A stretch of DNA of 64,000 nt, taken from the NCBI RefSeq assembly GCF_000691225.1, contig NZ_JMSZ01000016.1:248001-312000 (forward strand), read 5' to 3'. Origin of the DNA: Nitrincola lacisaponensis (GTDB taxonomy: Bacteria; Pseudomonadota; Gammaproteobacteria; Pseudomonadales; Balneatricaceae). Numbering within the stretch: position 1 is the stretch's first letter; each line of letters begins with the position of its first letter. Positions 9,209 to 18,023 of this stretch are shown piece by piece. The notes under the pieces were generated by a model. That model was not told where the DNA came from. It saw only the letters and a program-made list of their open reading frames with translations, and searched no databases. The position numbers and the translations under genes were made by a program.

Positions 9209-9802
9209 ATGCTCAGTCAGGCAATTACACGTATACAGCGTCATCGGTCCTGGTGTCTGCGTCAGCAGGGGCGTGAGGCCGCTGTGCTGATTCCCATCAC
9301 CAGATCCGAGCTGCACCCCGAGTTGATTCTGACGGTACGTTCGGCTTTGTTGAATACCCATCGGGGCGAAGTCTGTTTTCCGGGTGGAAAGCGGGATGAA
9401 AGTGACCGTGAGCTGTCTCAGACTGCACTGCGTGAGGCACAGGAAGAGCTCGGTATCGCATCGCGTGATGTTGAACTTTGCGGGCCACTGGGTCAGGTGG
9501 TGTCGAAGCATCATTTGCACGTCACGCCCTGGGTCGGTCTGGTGCCGTCCAGTTTGCCACTGCATCCCAATCCTGCCGAGATTGCGCGGGTGTTCAAGGT
9601 GCCCTTGCGTTTCTTTCTTGAGCAAGGGCCTCCTGAAATAGAGCGTTTAATCGTTGAAGGGCAGGTCTGGGAGATGCCTTCCTGGGTGTATGACGGTGAG
9701 CGGATCTGGGGGCTGACAGCCTATATGATTTGTGAACTGCTCAATGTCGGCTTTCAGCTGTCTATTCCCATGCCTCGCCGACCTGAACGGCATACTGGCT
9801 AG
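9209..9802 (+). CDS. nudL: CoA pyrophosphatase, Nudix family (NudL-like)
   Basis: A 197-residue Nudix hydrolase of the UPF0035 type, which cleaves CoA and related pyrophosphates. The diagnostic sequence LNTHRGEVCFPGGK before the Nudix box, followed by TALREAQEELGI, marks this subfamily. The start ATG follows a strong AAGGAGGGGG. A TATGAT -10-like element lies at 9183-9188, but no convincing -35 was found. It converges on corB, with stops two bases apart and no terminator hairpin between them. Confidence 0.88.
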   Translation: MLSQAITRIQRHRSWCLRQQGREAAVLIPITRSELHPELILTVRSALLNTHRGEVCFPGGKRDESDRELSQTALREAQEELGIASRDVELCGPLGQVVSKHHLHVTPWVGLVPSSLPLHPNPAEIARVFKVPLRFFLEQGPPEIERLIVEGQVWEMPSWVYDGERIWGLTAYMICELLNVGFQLSIPMPRRPERHTG

Positions 9803-9804
9803 CG

Positions 9805-11076
9805 TCAGTGATTGCGGTCCTTGCGGATCGGAATCATACGCACCGTCTGAATAAACTTGTCCTGAATTTGCAGCGTTTCGACACGGTATTCAGCAATTAC
9901 CAGGCAGACATTGGCATCCGGAAGTGATTCCAGTGTTTCGGTAATCAGGCCGTTCAGGGTCTTGGGGCCGTCTGTGGGCAACTGCCAGTGCAGTGCGCGG
10001 TTAATATCACGCACATAGGCACCACCGTCAATAAAGTAGCTGCCATCATCCTGTGGATGAATATCTTCTACCAGGTCGTTGTGTTCTTCCGAGAGTTCGC
10101 CAACGATCTCTTCGAGAATATCTTCCAGGGTGACAATCCCTTCAACATCACCGTACTCATCCACAACAATACCGATCCGGCGGCTCTGCTTCTGAAAGTT
10201 CAGCAGCTGCGTTTGCAGCGGGGTGCTTTCCGGAACGAAATAGGGTTCGCGTGAAACTTTCAGAATGGCTTCTTTGGTGACTTCTCCGCGCTGAATCAGT
10301 TGTGCCAGATTGCGCATGTGCAGCAGTCCTACCACCTGATTGATATCGCCATGATAGATAGGCAGCCGGGTGTGTTGTGTATTGGACAGCTGTGTCAGTA
10401 TCTGTTCCAGGGATTGGTCCAGATCTATCCCCTCCACTTCGTTGCGTGGGATCATAATATCATTGACGGTGACTTCTTCCAGTTCCAGTACGCCCAGCAG
10501 CATCGACTGATTGCGTTTGGGCAGCAGAGCGCCTGCTTCATGTACCAGGGTGCGCAGTTCTTCTGTACTCAAATGGTCGTTACCGTGCTGTCCTGGCTTG
10601 ACCCCAAAGAGCTTGAGCAGATTGTTGGTAATGGCACCGACCAGCCATACCAGTGGATAAAAGACTTTCAGCAGTACCTTCAGGATGTAGCTGGCCGGGA
10701 ACGCGATACGTTCAGGGTGCAGGGCTGCCAGGGTTTTGGGTGTCACCTCGGCAAAAATAAGAATGACCAGCGTCAGCACCACAGTGGCGATGGCGATGCC
10801 TGCATCCCCCCAGAGCTTCACTGCAATCAGTGTGGCGATGGCTGATGCGAGGATGTTCACGAAATTGTTACCGATCAGAATGACGCCGATCAGGCGGTCT
10901 GGTCGTTCCAGCAGACGGCTGGCGTTGATGGCACTGCGATGATTTTTTTTCACCAGATGCCGCAACCGGTAACGGTTCAACGCCATCATCGAGGTTTCGG
11001 AACTGGAAAAGAAAGCTGACAGGATAATCAGAAAACCAAGCAGGATCAGCAGTGAGCTTATCGACGCGTCTTCCAA
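9805..11076 (-). CDS. corB: CorB/YfjD-type transporter (CNNM, CBS and CorC domains)
   Basis: An inner-membrane protein of the CNNM/HlyC-CorC family linked to Mg2+ or Co2+ transport. It has a DUF21 membrane domain with four helices (about residues 5-150), a CBS pair (about 205-330) and a C-terminal CorC/HlyC domain (about 345-420). Typical motifs are SSSETSMMALNRYRLRHL, EVTPKTLAAL and VDEYGDVEGIVTLEDILEEI. The start is TTG; an ATT one codon upstream aligns with the ATG of E. coli YfjD as I remember it. No good Shine-Dalgarno lies before either codon. It is followed upstream by ypjD and ffh, as in many gammaproteobacteria. Confidence 0.9.
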   Translation of the reverse strand: MEDASISSLLILLGFLIILSAFFSSSETSMMALNRYRLRHLVKKNHRSAINASRLLERPDRLIGVILIGNNFVNILASAIATLIAVKLWGDAGIAIATVVLTLVILIFAEVTPKTLAALHPERIAFPASYILKVLLKVFYPLVWLVGAITNNLLKLFGVKPGQHGNDHLSTEELRTLVHEAGALLPKRNQSMLLGVLELEEVTVNDIMIPRNEVEGIDLDQSLEQILTQLSNTQHTRLPIYHGDINQVVGLLHMRNLAQLIQRGEVTKEAILKVSREPYFVPESTPLQTQLLNFQKQSRRIGIVVDEYGDVEGIVTLEDILEEIVGELSEEHNDLVEDIHPQDDGSYFIDGGAYVRDINRALHWQLPTDGPKTLNGLITETLESLPDANVCLVIAEYRVETLQIQDKFIQTVRMIPIRKDRNH

Positions 11077-11152
11077 AATAAGGACCCGATTTTTAAAATA
11101 GGAAAACCATTTTCAGAGTAGAGCCTGGCGCTGTCAATACTCAATGATGTCA

Positions 11153-11941
11153 CTAAAGAATGAATTCCAGCACCAGCTTTGATCCAAAGAAGCCCAGCAT
11201 GAGCAGCAAGAAGCCACCAATCGTCCAACGAATGGCGGTCATGCCGCGCCATCCCATGATCTGACGGCCTCCCAGCAGCGTCGCATAAATCAGCCAGGCA
11301 GCCAGTGACAGCAGGGTTTTGTGGACCAGGTGCTGGGCAAACAGGTTGTCAACAAACAGCCAGCCACTGATCAGAGAAATACTCAGCAGAATGAAACCAA
11401 CCCACAGCATTTCAAACAGCAGCTTTTCCATGATTTGCAGAGGCGGGAGGCTGGCCACCAGTCCACGCGTGTGATGTTGTTTCAGTGCCAGCTGCTGCCG
11501 CCAGAGCAGCAGTGCCTGCAGTGTGGCCAGTGTAAAGATGCTGTAGGCCAGCACTGACAGGAGTATATGCAGGAACATGCCGCTGCCATAGGGCTTCAGG
11601 ACCTCGGATGTTGGCATCAGGCTGGCCAGCAGAACGGTGACGGCCGCCATCGGAAAAACACCGATGAACAGGTTATCGATACGCTGTCGCAGGCTGCTGC
11701 CGATAACCAGCGCAGTGACCAGCCAACTGATCAAAGAGCCCATGCTGAACAGGCCGAGATCAATGCCGGCGGGGTGATGCAGTGTGTGGTATACCGATAT
11801 GCCGTGGACCGCGAAGCCTGCTATGCCAAGCAGTAGTACGGTCGGGCGTACATCCAGGCGACGGCCGGTCGCACGTTGCCATTGCAGCCAGGATGCGATG
11901 GCATAGCACACAACAGCAAATAACGAGATGAAAATCAGCAT
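11153..11941 (-). CDS. ypjD: CcsA/YpjD-type inner membrane protein
   Basis: A 262-residue protein with about eight hydrophobic segments, belonging to the cytochrome c assembly (CcsA/CcmC-like) family, YpjD branch. The core patch GSGMFLHILLSVLAYSIFTLATLQ and the C-terminal HKTLLSLAAWLIYATLLGGR carry the conserved His and membrane pattern of the fold. AGGAGA precedes the ATG. It is divergent from ffh and upstream of corB, the same arrangement as in E. coli. The exact physiological function of YpjD is not established; cytochrome assembly is suggested by family only. Confidence 0.85.
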   Translation of the reverse strand: MLIFISLFAVVCYAIASWLQWQRATGRRLDVRPTVLLLGIAGFAVHGISVYHTLHHPAGIDLGLFSMGSLISWLVTALVIGSSLRQRIDNLFIGVFPMAAVTVLLASLMPTSEVLKPYGSGMFLHILLSVLAYSIFTLATLQALLLWRQQLALKQHHTRGLVASLPPLQIMEKLLFEMLWVGFILLSISLISGWLFVDNLFAQHLVHKTLLSLAAWLIYATLLGGRQIMGWRGMTAIRWTIGGFLLLMLGFFGSKLVLEFIL

Positions 11942-12002
11942 CCAATGAGTCTCCTTTCAGGGGCATAAGTTTGGCATAAACTGGGTAAAGAAGAAATATA
12001 GG

Positions 12003-12032
12003 GTGCCGCCAGTGGGTCGTGATCTGTATAAT
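12003..12032 (+). promoter_or_regulatory. Candidate promoter of ffh
   Basis: A perfect TATAAT hexamer lies at 12027-12032 in the ypjD-ffh divergent gap. The best -35 element is poor (GTGCCG at 12003-12008, spacer 18, 3 of 6 matches). It is called on the -10 element and its position about 70 bases before the ffh start. Confidence 0.4.
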
Positions 12033-12104
12033 GCCCGGCAATACAGTTTCCGCGGCTGTTGTCTGCGTCAGACTCAACGCGAAGGAATTTTTCAGAGGTA
12101 CGGC

Positions 12105-13487
12105 ATGTTCGATAATCTTACACAACGACTCACCCAGACATTACGAAGTGTTACTGGTCAGGCTCGTCTGACTGAAGAGAATATCAAGGGTACCCTGCGT
12201 GAAGTGCGTATGGCGCTGCTCGAAGCGGATGTGGCACTGCCTGTTGTCAAAGCCTTTATTGACAGTGTCAAAGAGCGTGCTGTCGGGCAGGAGGTCAGCA
12301 AAAGCCTGAGTCCAGGGCAGGTCTTCGTAAAAATAGTCAACGAAGAGCTGATCAAGGTGATGGGCGAGGCGAATGCTGAGCTTGATCTGAGTACGACGCC
12401 CCCTGCCGTGGTGATGATGGCCGGTCTGCAGGGTGCCGGTAAGACGACCTCAGTGGCCAAACTGTCACGTTTTCTGAAAGAACGCAAAAAGAAAAAAGTA
12501 CTGGTGGTATCGGCGGATGTATACCGTCCGGCGGCGATACGCCAGCTGGAAACACTGGCCGCCGATGTCGGTGTTGACTTCTTCCCGTCTGATGCCAGTC
12601 AGAAGCCGATCGATATCGTCAATGCGGCTATCCGGCATGCACGTTTGCAGCATCATGATGTCCTGCTGGTCGATACCGCCGGTCGTCTGGCAATCGATGA
12701 TGCGATGATGGCCGAGATTCGTGATCTGCATGCTGCCGTGCAGCCGGTCGAGACACTGTTTGTTGTTGACGCCATGACCGGTCAGGATGCGGCCAATACG
12801 GCGCGTGCATTTAACGAAGTGCTGCCGTTGACCGGTGTGGTGTTGACCAAGACTGATGGTGATGCCCGTGGTGGTGCGGCCTTGTCTGTGCGTCATATCA
12901 CCGGAAAACCGATTAAATTCCTTGGCGTTGGTGAGAAAACCGATGCACTGGAAGCCTTTCACCCGGATCGTGTGGCATCACGTATTCTGGGAATGGGCGA
13001 TGTACTCAGTCTGATTGAAGAGGCTGAGCAGAAAATTGATAAAGCCAAAGCTGAGAAACTGGCGAAGAAAATCACCAAAGGCAAGGGCTTTGATCTGGAA
13101 GATTTTCGTGAGCAGATTCAGCAAATGGGCAATATGGGCGGCATGATGGGCATGCTGGAGAAACTGCCGGGTATGGGGCAGATGGCTCAGGCAGCCCAGG
13201 CCGCACAGGCCGAAAAAGGTATGAAGCAGTTCGAGGTGATCATTAACTCCATGACACCTAAGGAACGCCGTAATCCGGATATTATCAGTGGTTCGCGCAA
13301 GCGCCGTATTGCCTTGGGTTCTGGCACGCAGATTCAGGACGTGAACCGTCTGCTGAAGCAGCATAAACAGATGGCCAAAATGATGAAAAAGTTTGGCAGC
13401 AAGTCGGGTATGACCAAGCTGGCGCGTGGAATGAAGGGAATGATGCCGCCAGGTATGGGAGGCGGTGGCGGTTTTCCACGCTTCTGA
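12105..13487 (+). CDS. ffh: Signal recognition particle protein Ffh
   Basis: Ffh is the SRP GTPase that binds signal sequences of nascent membrane proteins and targets them to FtsY. The start MFDNLTQRLTQTLRS fits homologues; an in-frame ATG 34 codons upstream is rejected. The protein is about 460 residues. It has an N-domain, a G-domain with GLQGAGKTTSVAKL, DVYRPAAIRQLE, DTAGRLAIDD and TKTDGDARGG, and a methionine-rich M-domain (about 295-460). The tail is a Gly/Pro/Met-rich run ending GGGGGFPRF. AGAGG precedes the ATG. Confidence 0.97.
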   Translation: MFDNLTQRLTQTLRSVTGQARLTEENIKGTLREVRMALLEADVALPVVKAFIDSVKERAVGQEVSKSLSPGQVFVKIVNEELIKVMGEANAELDLSTTPPAVVMMAGLQGAGKTTSVAKLSRFLKERKKKKVLVVSADVYRPAAIRQLETLAADVGVDFFPSDASQKPIDIVNAAIRHARLQHHDVLLVDTAGRLAIDDAMMAEIRDLHAAVQPVETLFVVDAMTGQDAANTARAFNEVLPLTGVVLTKTDGDARGGAALSVRHITGKPIKFLGVGEKTDALEAFHPDRVASRILGMGDVLSLIEEAEQKIDKAKAEKLAKKITKGKGFDLEDFREQIQQMGNMGGMMGMLEKLPGMGQMAQAAQAAQAEKGMKQFEVIINSMTPKERRNPDIISGSRKRRIALGSGTQIQDVNRLLKQHKQMAKMMKKFGSKSGMTKLARGMKGMMPPGMGGGGGFPRF

Positions 13488-13521
13488 ATATAGTCTACTT
13501 TTATTTGTTGGCTGTTTGGCG

Positions 13522-13645
13522 TACAATTCGCGCCTTGATTTTTAAGATTGGCCCCTGTCTTGTCGGCTGCAACAGCGAAGAGGCGGGGATTATTAACGAT
13601 GGGCGATCCTAAAACCCATCCTTGCGAAATAAAGGGGTCCAGCGC
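13522..13645 (+). promoter_or_regulatory. Possible rpsP promoter and structured leader
   Basis: TACAAT at 13522-13527 is a plausible -10 element, but the -35 region is weak. It would give a leader of about 115 bases. The leader contains a short hairpin with arms gatggg and cccatc (about 13597-13619) just before the AAGGGG ribosome-binding site of rpsP. Leader-based control of this ribosomal operon is possible but not shown. Confidence 0.3.
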
Positions 13646-13900
13646 ATGGTCACTATTCGTTTGTCTCGCGGCGGCGCCAAAAAGCGTCCGTTCTACCACA
13701 TCACCGTTGCCGATTCACGCTTTGCGCGTGACAGCCGCTTTATTGAGCGGGTGGGCTTTTTCAACCCGATTGCTCGGGGTCAGGAAGAGCGTCTGCGCGT
13801 TAACCTGGAGCGTGTTGATTACTGGATCAGCAAGGGTGCTCAGACCTCTGAGCGTGTTGCCCAGTTGCTGAAAGACGCACGCAAAGCAGCCGCACAGTAA
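13646..13900 (+). CDS. rpsP: 30S ribosomal protein S16
   Basis: The 84-residue protein begins [20 protein letters not shown], the S16 signature, and has the family length. It is an assembly protein of the 30S body. The ATG at 13646 follows AAGGGG; an in-frame ATG at 13622 would add eight atypical residues and is rejected. It is the first gene of the rpsP-rimM-trmD-rplS operon. Confidence 0.97.
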   Translation: MVTIRLSRGGAKKRPFYHITVADSRFARDSRFIERVGFFNPIARGQEERLRVNLERVDYWISKGAQTSERVAQLLKDARKAAAQ

Positions 13901-13920
13901 GTTTGGCGGATCTGACAGGC

Positions 13921-14454
13921 ATGGAACAGACAGCAGCTGAAAAGCTGACCCTGGTCGGAAAGTTGGCAGCACCTTACGGTGTCAAAGGGTGGGTGAAAAT
14001 CTACTCCTATACCGATCCGATCGATAATCTGTTTTCCTACAAGCCCTGGCAGGTAAAACGTGACGGGCAGTGGTTTCCAGTCAAGCTGGAAGCAGCCAAG
14101 CGTCACGGAAAAGGCTTGATTGCCAAGTTGGCCGGTATCGAAAGTCCGGAACAGGCCAGAGACTGGGGAGGGGCTGAAATTTATGTCTCTCTGGATCAGT
14201 TACCTGAGCTTGAGGCCGGTGAGTATTACTGGAGCCAGCTTGAGAATCTTTTGGTATTGACCGAATCCGGCGAGTTGCTGGGTCGGGTTGATCACCTGAT
14301 TGAAACCGGATCGAATGATGTGCTGGTTGTGAAAGCGACTGCTGACAGTCGCGACAAGACTGAACGACTCATTCCGTATTTGCCGGAACAGGTGATTAAA
14401 GAGATAGATCTTGACGCAGGAACGATACGGGTCGATTGGGATCCGGAGTTCTGA
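13921..14454 (+). CDS. rimM: 16S rRNA processing protein RimM
   Basis: RimM is needed for maturation of the 30S head and binds S19. The 177-residue protein has the N-terminal barrel start VGKLAAPYGVKGWVKIYSYTD. The second PRC-barrel domain begins near EYYWSQLENLLV and ends PYLPEQVIKEIDLDAGTIRV. ATG 13921 is preferred. A TTG at 13903, three bases after the rpsP stop, would add six residues and cannot be excluded because neither site has a strong Shine-Dalgarno. Confidence 0.93.
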   Translation: MEQTAAEKLTLVGKLAAPYGVKGWVKIYSYTDPIDNLFSYKPWQVKRDGQWFPVKLEAAKRHGKGLIAKLAGIESPEQARDWGGAEIYVSLDQLPELEAGEYYWSQLENLLVLTESGELLGRVDHLIETGSNDVLVVKATADSRDKTERLIPYLPEQVIKEIDLDAGTIRVDWDPEF

Positions 14455-14457
14455 GTG

Positions 14458-15207
14458 ATGTGGTTCGGAATCGTCAGTTTGTTTCCGGAAATGTTTGCCG
14501 CTGTCAGTGGCTATGGCATTACCGGGCGTGCGGTTCGTAACGGATTGCTGACGGTTGAGTGCTGGAATCCCCGTGATTTTACACTCGACAAGCATCGTAC
14601 CGTGGATGACAGGCCCTATGGCGGTGGTCCTGGTATGTTGATGAAAGTTCAGCCGTTACGTGATGCGATTCAGGCTGCCAGAGCTAAAGCACCGGGCTCA
14701 CCGCGAGTTATTTACCTGTCCCCTCAGGGACGGCGATTGACTCAGGAGGGTGTGTGCGAGTTGGCGCAGGCGGATAGTCTGATTCTGGTTGCCGGGCGCT
14801 ATGAAGGCATTGATGAACGCCTGATAGACGCAGAAATTGACGAAGAGTGGTCGCTTGGTGATTTTGTACTGAGCGGTGGTGAGTTGCCCGCCATGGTGAT
14901 GGTGGATGCCGTATCCCGATTGTTGCCCGGTGTATTGGGGCACGAAGATTCGGCTGCAGAAGACTCATTTGCTCAGGGGTTGCTGGATTGCCCGCACTAT
15001 ACGCGGCCTGAGGTACTGGATGATAAGCCGGTACCTGCTGTGTTACTGGGGGGGAATCATGCTGAAATCAGGCGCTGGCGTCTGAAACAGCAGTTAGGGC
15101 GTACCTGGCAACGACGACCGGACCTATTGGAAAAGATCGAACTCAGCCCGGAACAGCAGGCGCTGTTAAGCGAATATATCCGCGAAGCCGAACAGGCGTG
15201 CGGTTGA
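14458..15207 (+). CDS. trmD: tRNA (guanine-N1-)-methyltransferase TrmD
   Basis: TrmD methylates G37 of tRNAs using SAM, preventing frameshifts. The 249-residue protein starts [17 protein letters not shown]. It contains the trefoil-knot SAM-site motifs [21 protein letters not shown] and [10 protein letters not shown]-like [18 protein letters not shown] codon directly before the ATG could also serve as start. It begins three bases after the rimM stop. Confidence 0.96.
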   Translation: MWFGIVSLFPEMFAAVSGYGITGRAVRNGLLTVECWNPRDFTLDKHRTVDDRPYGGGPGMLMKVQPLRDAIQAARAKAPGSPRVIYLSPQGRRLTQEGVCELAQADSLILVAGRYEGIDERLIDAEIDEEWSLGDFVLSGGELPAMVMVDAVSRLLPGVLGHEDSAAEDSFAQGLLDCPHYTRPEVLDDKPVPAVLLGGNHAEIRRWRLKQQLGRTWQRRPDLLEKIELSPEQQALLSEYIREAEQACG

Positions 15208-15224
15208 AAAAACAGGAGCGAGCG

Positions 15225-15581
15225 ATGAGCAGCAAAAGTAATATTATTCAGCAGATCGAAGCTGAACAGATGAACAAAGAGGTGCCTGCGTTTGCACCCG
15301 GTGATACCGTTGTAGTCCAGGTTAAGGTTGTTGAGGGTGATCGTACCCGTCTGCAGTCTTTCGAAGGTGTTGTCATCGGTAAGCGTAACCGTGGTCTGAA
15401 CTCTGCATTCACTGTGCGTAAAATTTCTCACGGTGTAGGCGTTGAACGTACCTTCCAGACTTACAGCCCGGTTATTGACAGCATCAGCGTCAAGCGTCGT
15501 GGTGATGTACGTCAGGCTAAACTTTACTACCTGCGTGAGCGTAGTGGTAAGTCTGCACGTATCAAGGAAAAGCTGGGTTAA
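15225..15581 (+). CDS. rplS: 50S ribosomal protein L19
   Basis: The 118-residue protein starts [16 protein letters not shown] and contains [30 protein letters not shown] and the C-terminal [18 protein letters not shown], all typical of L19. It sits at the 30S-50S interface. AACAGGAG precedes the ATG, and the extra upstream codons of the open frame overlap trmD and are rejected. It is the last gene of the operon, followed by a strong terminator. Confidence 0.97.
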   Translation: MSSKSNIIQQIEAEQMNKEVPAFAPGDTVVVQVKVVEGDRTRLQSFEGVVIGKRNRGLNSAFTVRKISHGVGVERTFQTYSPVIDSISVKRRGDVRQAKLYYLRERSGKSARIKEKLG

Positions 15582-15593
15582 TTTGTCCAGTAT

Positions 15594-15624
15594 CAAAAAA
15601 ACGGCCATTAGGCCGTTTTTTTTT
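15594..15624 (+). terminator. Rho-independent terminator of the rpsP operon
   Basis: A stem formed by acggcc and ggccgt with the loop atta is flanked by A-run and T-run, so it can extend to more than 12 pairs. It ends in nine T residues and begins 12 bases after the rplS stop. It may also work in reverse because of the A-tract. Confidence 0.92.
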
Positions 15625-15698
15625 GATTTCCGCATTCGCCAAACGGCTAAAATCTGCCTAGAATGCAATATCGGGGATTATTAGCTGAGAAGAGCCGG

Positions 15699-17024
15699 AT
15701 GCGTATCGTTAAGCTGCTGTCGCGGATATTTTTGCTGTTGTTGTTACTGGCGTTGGCAGCCTATGCTGGCTATTACTATCAGGTTAAATCGTCTGTTGAT
15801 CGTCAATTGCAGCAGTGGCGTCCTTTTCTTGATGCCGGCTATGAAAGTCTCTACGTCAATCCGCTGGGTGAAATCAGTCTCAATACAGTCTCATTGAACC
15901 TGATGGGGCAGCCAGGCGGTTTTATCATTGATCGGATCAGTTTGAAGTCTGATCCGCTGTTTTTACTTCAGTTTGATTCACGTAGTGCTCGTGGTGAGTG
16001 GCCCGGCTCATTTGCCTTGGCTGTTGAAGGGCTGAATGTTGATTTCAGCATGCCACTGTTTCTGATGCTGGAGCAGTTTGCTCAGGCAGAGGAAGGTATT
16101 CAGCCTGCCGCGCTGGGCTGTGGACGTGTACGCCATTTTGATATGTCAGCACTGCGCATGATGGGGATGCGCCAGGGGCGTTTTGACCTCTATCTGAATG
16201 CGCGCAGCCCCGCGAATGCGCAGTTGAATCTTGAGCTGCTGGCGTTGATGCATGGTTGGGGTGAGCTGGTTATCGATCTGGAAATGCAGAATGTTACAGG
16301 TATGCAGGCGTTGACCAATGTGGCGCCTCAGCTAAAGCGTTTTGCCTTCAGTTACCGGGATATGGGCTACAATCAGCGCAAGAATCAGTTTTGTGCCATG
16401 CAGTCGGGTGTAACGGTTGCAGAGTATCGTGCGGAGCATCAGACGTTGCTGCGTGACTGGTTATCTGTTGCAGCTCCTGAATTGCCAGACAGTTTTATCC
16501 TCTCGTACGATCAATTGAATGAACCCAATTCAACCTTCTCGATGAGCCTGCAGACAGAGGGAGTAAGCCCTCAATCCTGGATGGATCCTGAACAGCTGTT
16601 GCTGGACTTGAGTCAGCGTGTGACGATCCATGTTAACAATCAGCCTCAGTCCTATGATGCAGAACATCTGGGCTTGTTTATGGCATTGATGCAGCAGCCG
16701 GTTCAGTTTGAAGCCGAATCTATGGAAGAAAGTGATGCCGTGGCCGCTCTGGATGCGCCGCGCAGTATGCCAGGTGTTGCATCGCCGCCCGTTCAGCCTT
16801 CACGGGTGGTGGAGCCGCGACGCTATCGCCATACACCACCGGATGAGCTGGTGAACTATATTGGTCACCCGGTTCGTTTCTTTACCTCTTTTGGTAAGCG
16901 CGTTGAGGGTGTCCTGGTTAGTGTTGAAGGTACCACTGTGCGTGTTGCTGAGCGGGTGCAGCAGGGCACGGCACAATATCCGGTGGAGATTGAAGCGCTT
17001 CAGGCCACTGAGGTTTATCGTTGA
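15699..17024 (+). CDS. Membrane-anchored protein of unknown function with C-terminal beta-barrel-like domain
   Basis: I do not recognise this family. The protein is about 441 residues, starting MRIVKLLSRIFLLLLLLALA after AAGAG. It has one N-terminal membrane anchor (about 5-27) and a large, probably extracytoplasmic region rich in short hydrophobic strands. An acidic and proline-rich linker follows (about 335-385). The C-terminal segment of about 55 residues (YIGHPVRFFTSFGKRVEGVL onward) has alternating hydrophobic strands and glycines like a small Sm/SH3-type barrel. It lies between rplS and xerD, where other gammaproteobacteria also carry unknown genes. Its stop overlaps the xerD start, suggesting cotranscription. 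Confidence 0.8.
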   Translation: MRIVKLLSRIFLLLLLLALAAYAGYYYQVKSSVDRQLQQWRPFLDAGYESLYVNPLGEISLNTVSLNLMGQPGGFIIDRISLKSDPLFLLQFDSRSARGEWPGSFALAVEGLNVDFSMPLFLMLEQFAQAEEGIQPAALGCGRVRHFDMSALRMMGMRQGRFDLYLNARSPANAQLNLELLALMHGWGELVIDLEMQNVTGMQALTNVAPQLKRFAFSYRDMGYNQRKNQFCAMQSGVTVAEYRAEHQTLLRDWLSVAAPELPDSFILSYDQLNEPNSTFSMSLQTEGVSPQSWMDPEQLLLDLSQRVTIHVNNQPQSYDAEHLGLFMALMQQPVQFEAESMEESDAVAALDAPRSMPGVASPPVQPSRVVEPRRYRHTPPDELVNYIGHPVRFFTSFGKRVEGVLVSVEGTTVRVAERVQQGTAQYPVEIEALQATEVYR

Positions 17025-17950
17025 CCCAGGATCGACGTTTTAATGCATTGATACCGGATGACCGTGATCGACAGTTGATACAGGAGTATGTACGACTGGC
17101 CTGGCTGGAAAAAGGTTTAAGTCGTAATACTCAGTTATCCTATCAGCGTGACTTGAATCATTTTGCCTGCTGGTTAAATGCGCGTAAATCTTGTCTGCTG
17201 CAAACGACTCGTGCCGACCTTCAGCACTATCTGGACTGGCGAGTAGGGCAGGCGTTCAAGGCGGTATCTACAGCGCGGGTGTTGTCCTGTTTGCGTGGAT
17301 TTTATCGCTATCTCTTGCGGGAAGGGCAGATCGCCCTGGACCCGACGCTTAATATTCTCAGTCCGAAACCGGGTCGCCCCTTGCCTAAAACGCTGACAGA
17401 GGCGGATGTGGAATCTTTGCTGGCTGCACCGGATACCAATGATCTGCTGGGGCTGCGTGACCGGACCATGCTGGAGTTGCTCTATGCGGCTGGGCTCAGG
17501 GTGACAGAGTTGGTAAGTTTGCGCTTGGATCAGGTGAGCGTGCAGCAGGGGGTGTTGCGCATAGTGGGTAAAGGCGACAAGGAGCGTCTGGTTCCGGTCG
17601 GTGATGAGGCGTTGGCCTGGCTACAGCGTTACCTGAAGCAGGTGCGCCCCCTGTTGCTGACCCAGGCGGCTGAAGAAGTGGTATTTCTCAGTCGTCGTGG
17701 TACACAAATGACGCGACAGACCTTCTGGCACCGAATACGCCAGCATGCCGTTCAGGCTGGTATCGACAAGCCTTTGTCGCCACATGTACTGAGGCATGCC
17801 TTTGCAACCCATTTGCTGAATCATGGAGCTGATTTGCGGGTGGTACAGATGTTGCTGGGTCATGCTGACCTGTCAACCACACAGATCTATACCCATGTTG
17901 CCAACCATCGTTTACAGTTGCTGCATCAGGCGCATCATCCGCGTGGATGA
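17021..17950 (+). CDS. xerD: Site-specific tyrosine recombinase XerD
   Basis: XerD with XerC resolves chromosome dimers at dif. The 309-residue protein has an N-terminal SAM-like core-binding domain (about 20-105, with LSRNTQLSYQRDLNHFACWL) and a catalytic domain. The active-site set is visible: Arg in AAGLRVTELVSL, Lys in GKGDKERLVPV, His and Arg in SPHVLRHAFATHLL, His in LLGHADLS and Tyr in TTQIYTHV. The start is TTG, overlapping the previous stop (TTGA). No in-frame ATG is available near it. A dsbC gene follows, as in Pseudomonas. Confidence 0.95.
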   Translation: MTQDRRFNALIPDDRDRQLIQEYVRLAWLEKGLSRNTQLSYQRDLNHFACWLNARKSCLLQTTRADLQHYLDWRVGQAFKAVSTARVLSCLRGFYRYLLREGQIALDPTLNILSPKPGRPLPKTLTEADVESLLAAPDTNDLLGLRDRTMLELLYAAGLRVTELVSLRLDQVSVQQGVLRIVGKGDKERLVPVGDEALAWLQRYLKQVRPLLLTQAAEEVVFLSRRGTQMTRQTFWHRIRQHAVQAGIDKPLSPHVLRHAFATHLLNHGADLRVVQMLLGHADLSTTQIYTHVANHRLQLLHQAHHPRG

Positions 17951-18023
17951 ACTTTTGCCGGGCCAGCCAATCAGAGAGAAGAGAGTGATTAACGTGAAAG
18001 CAGTGCAATTTCTTGAGGCAAAT

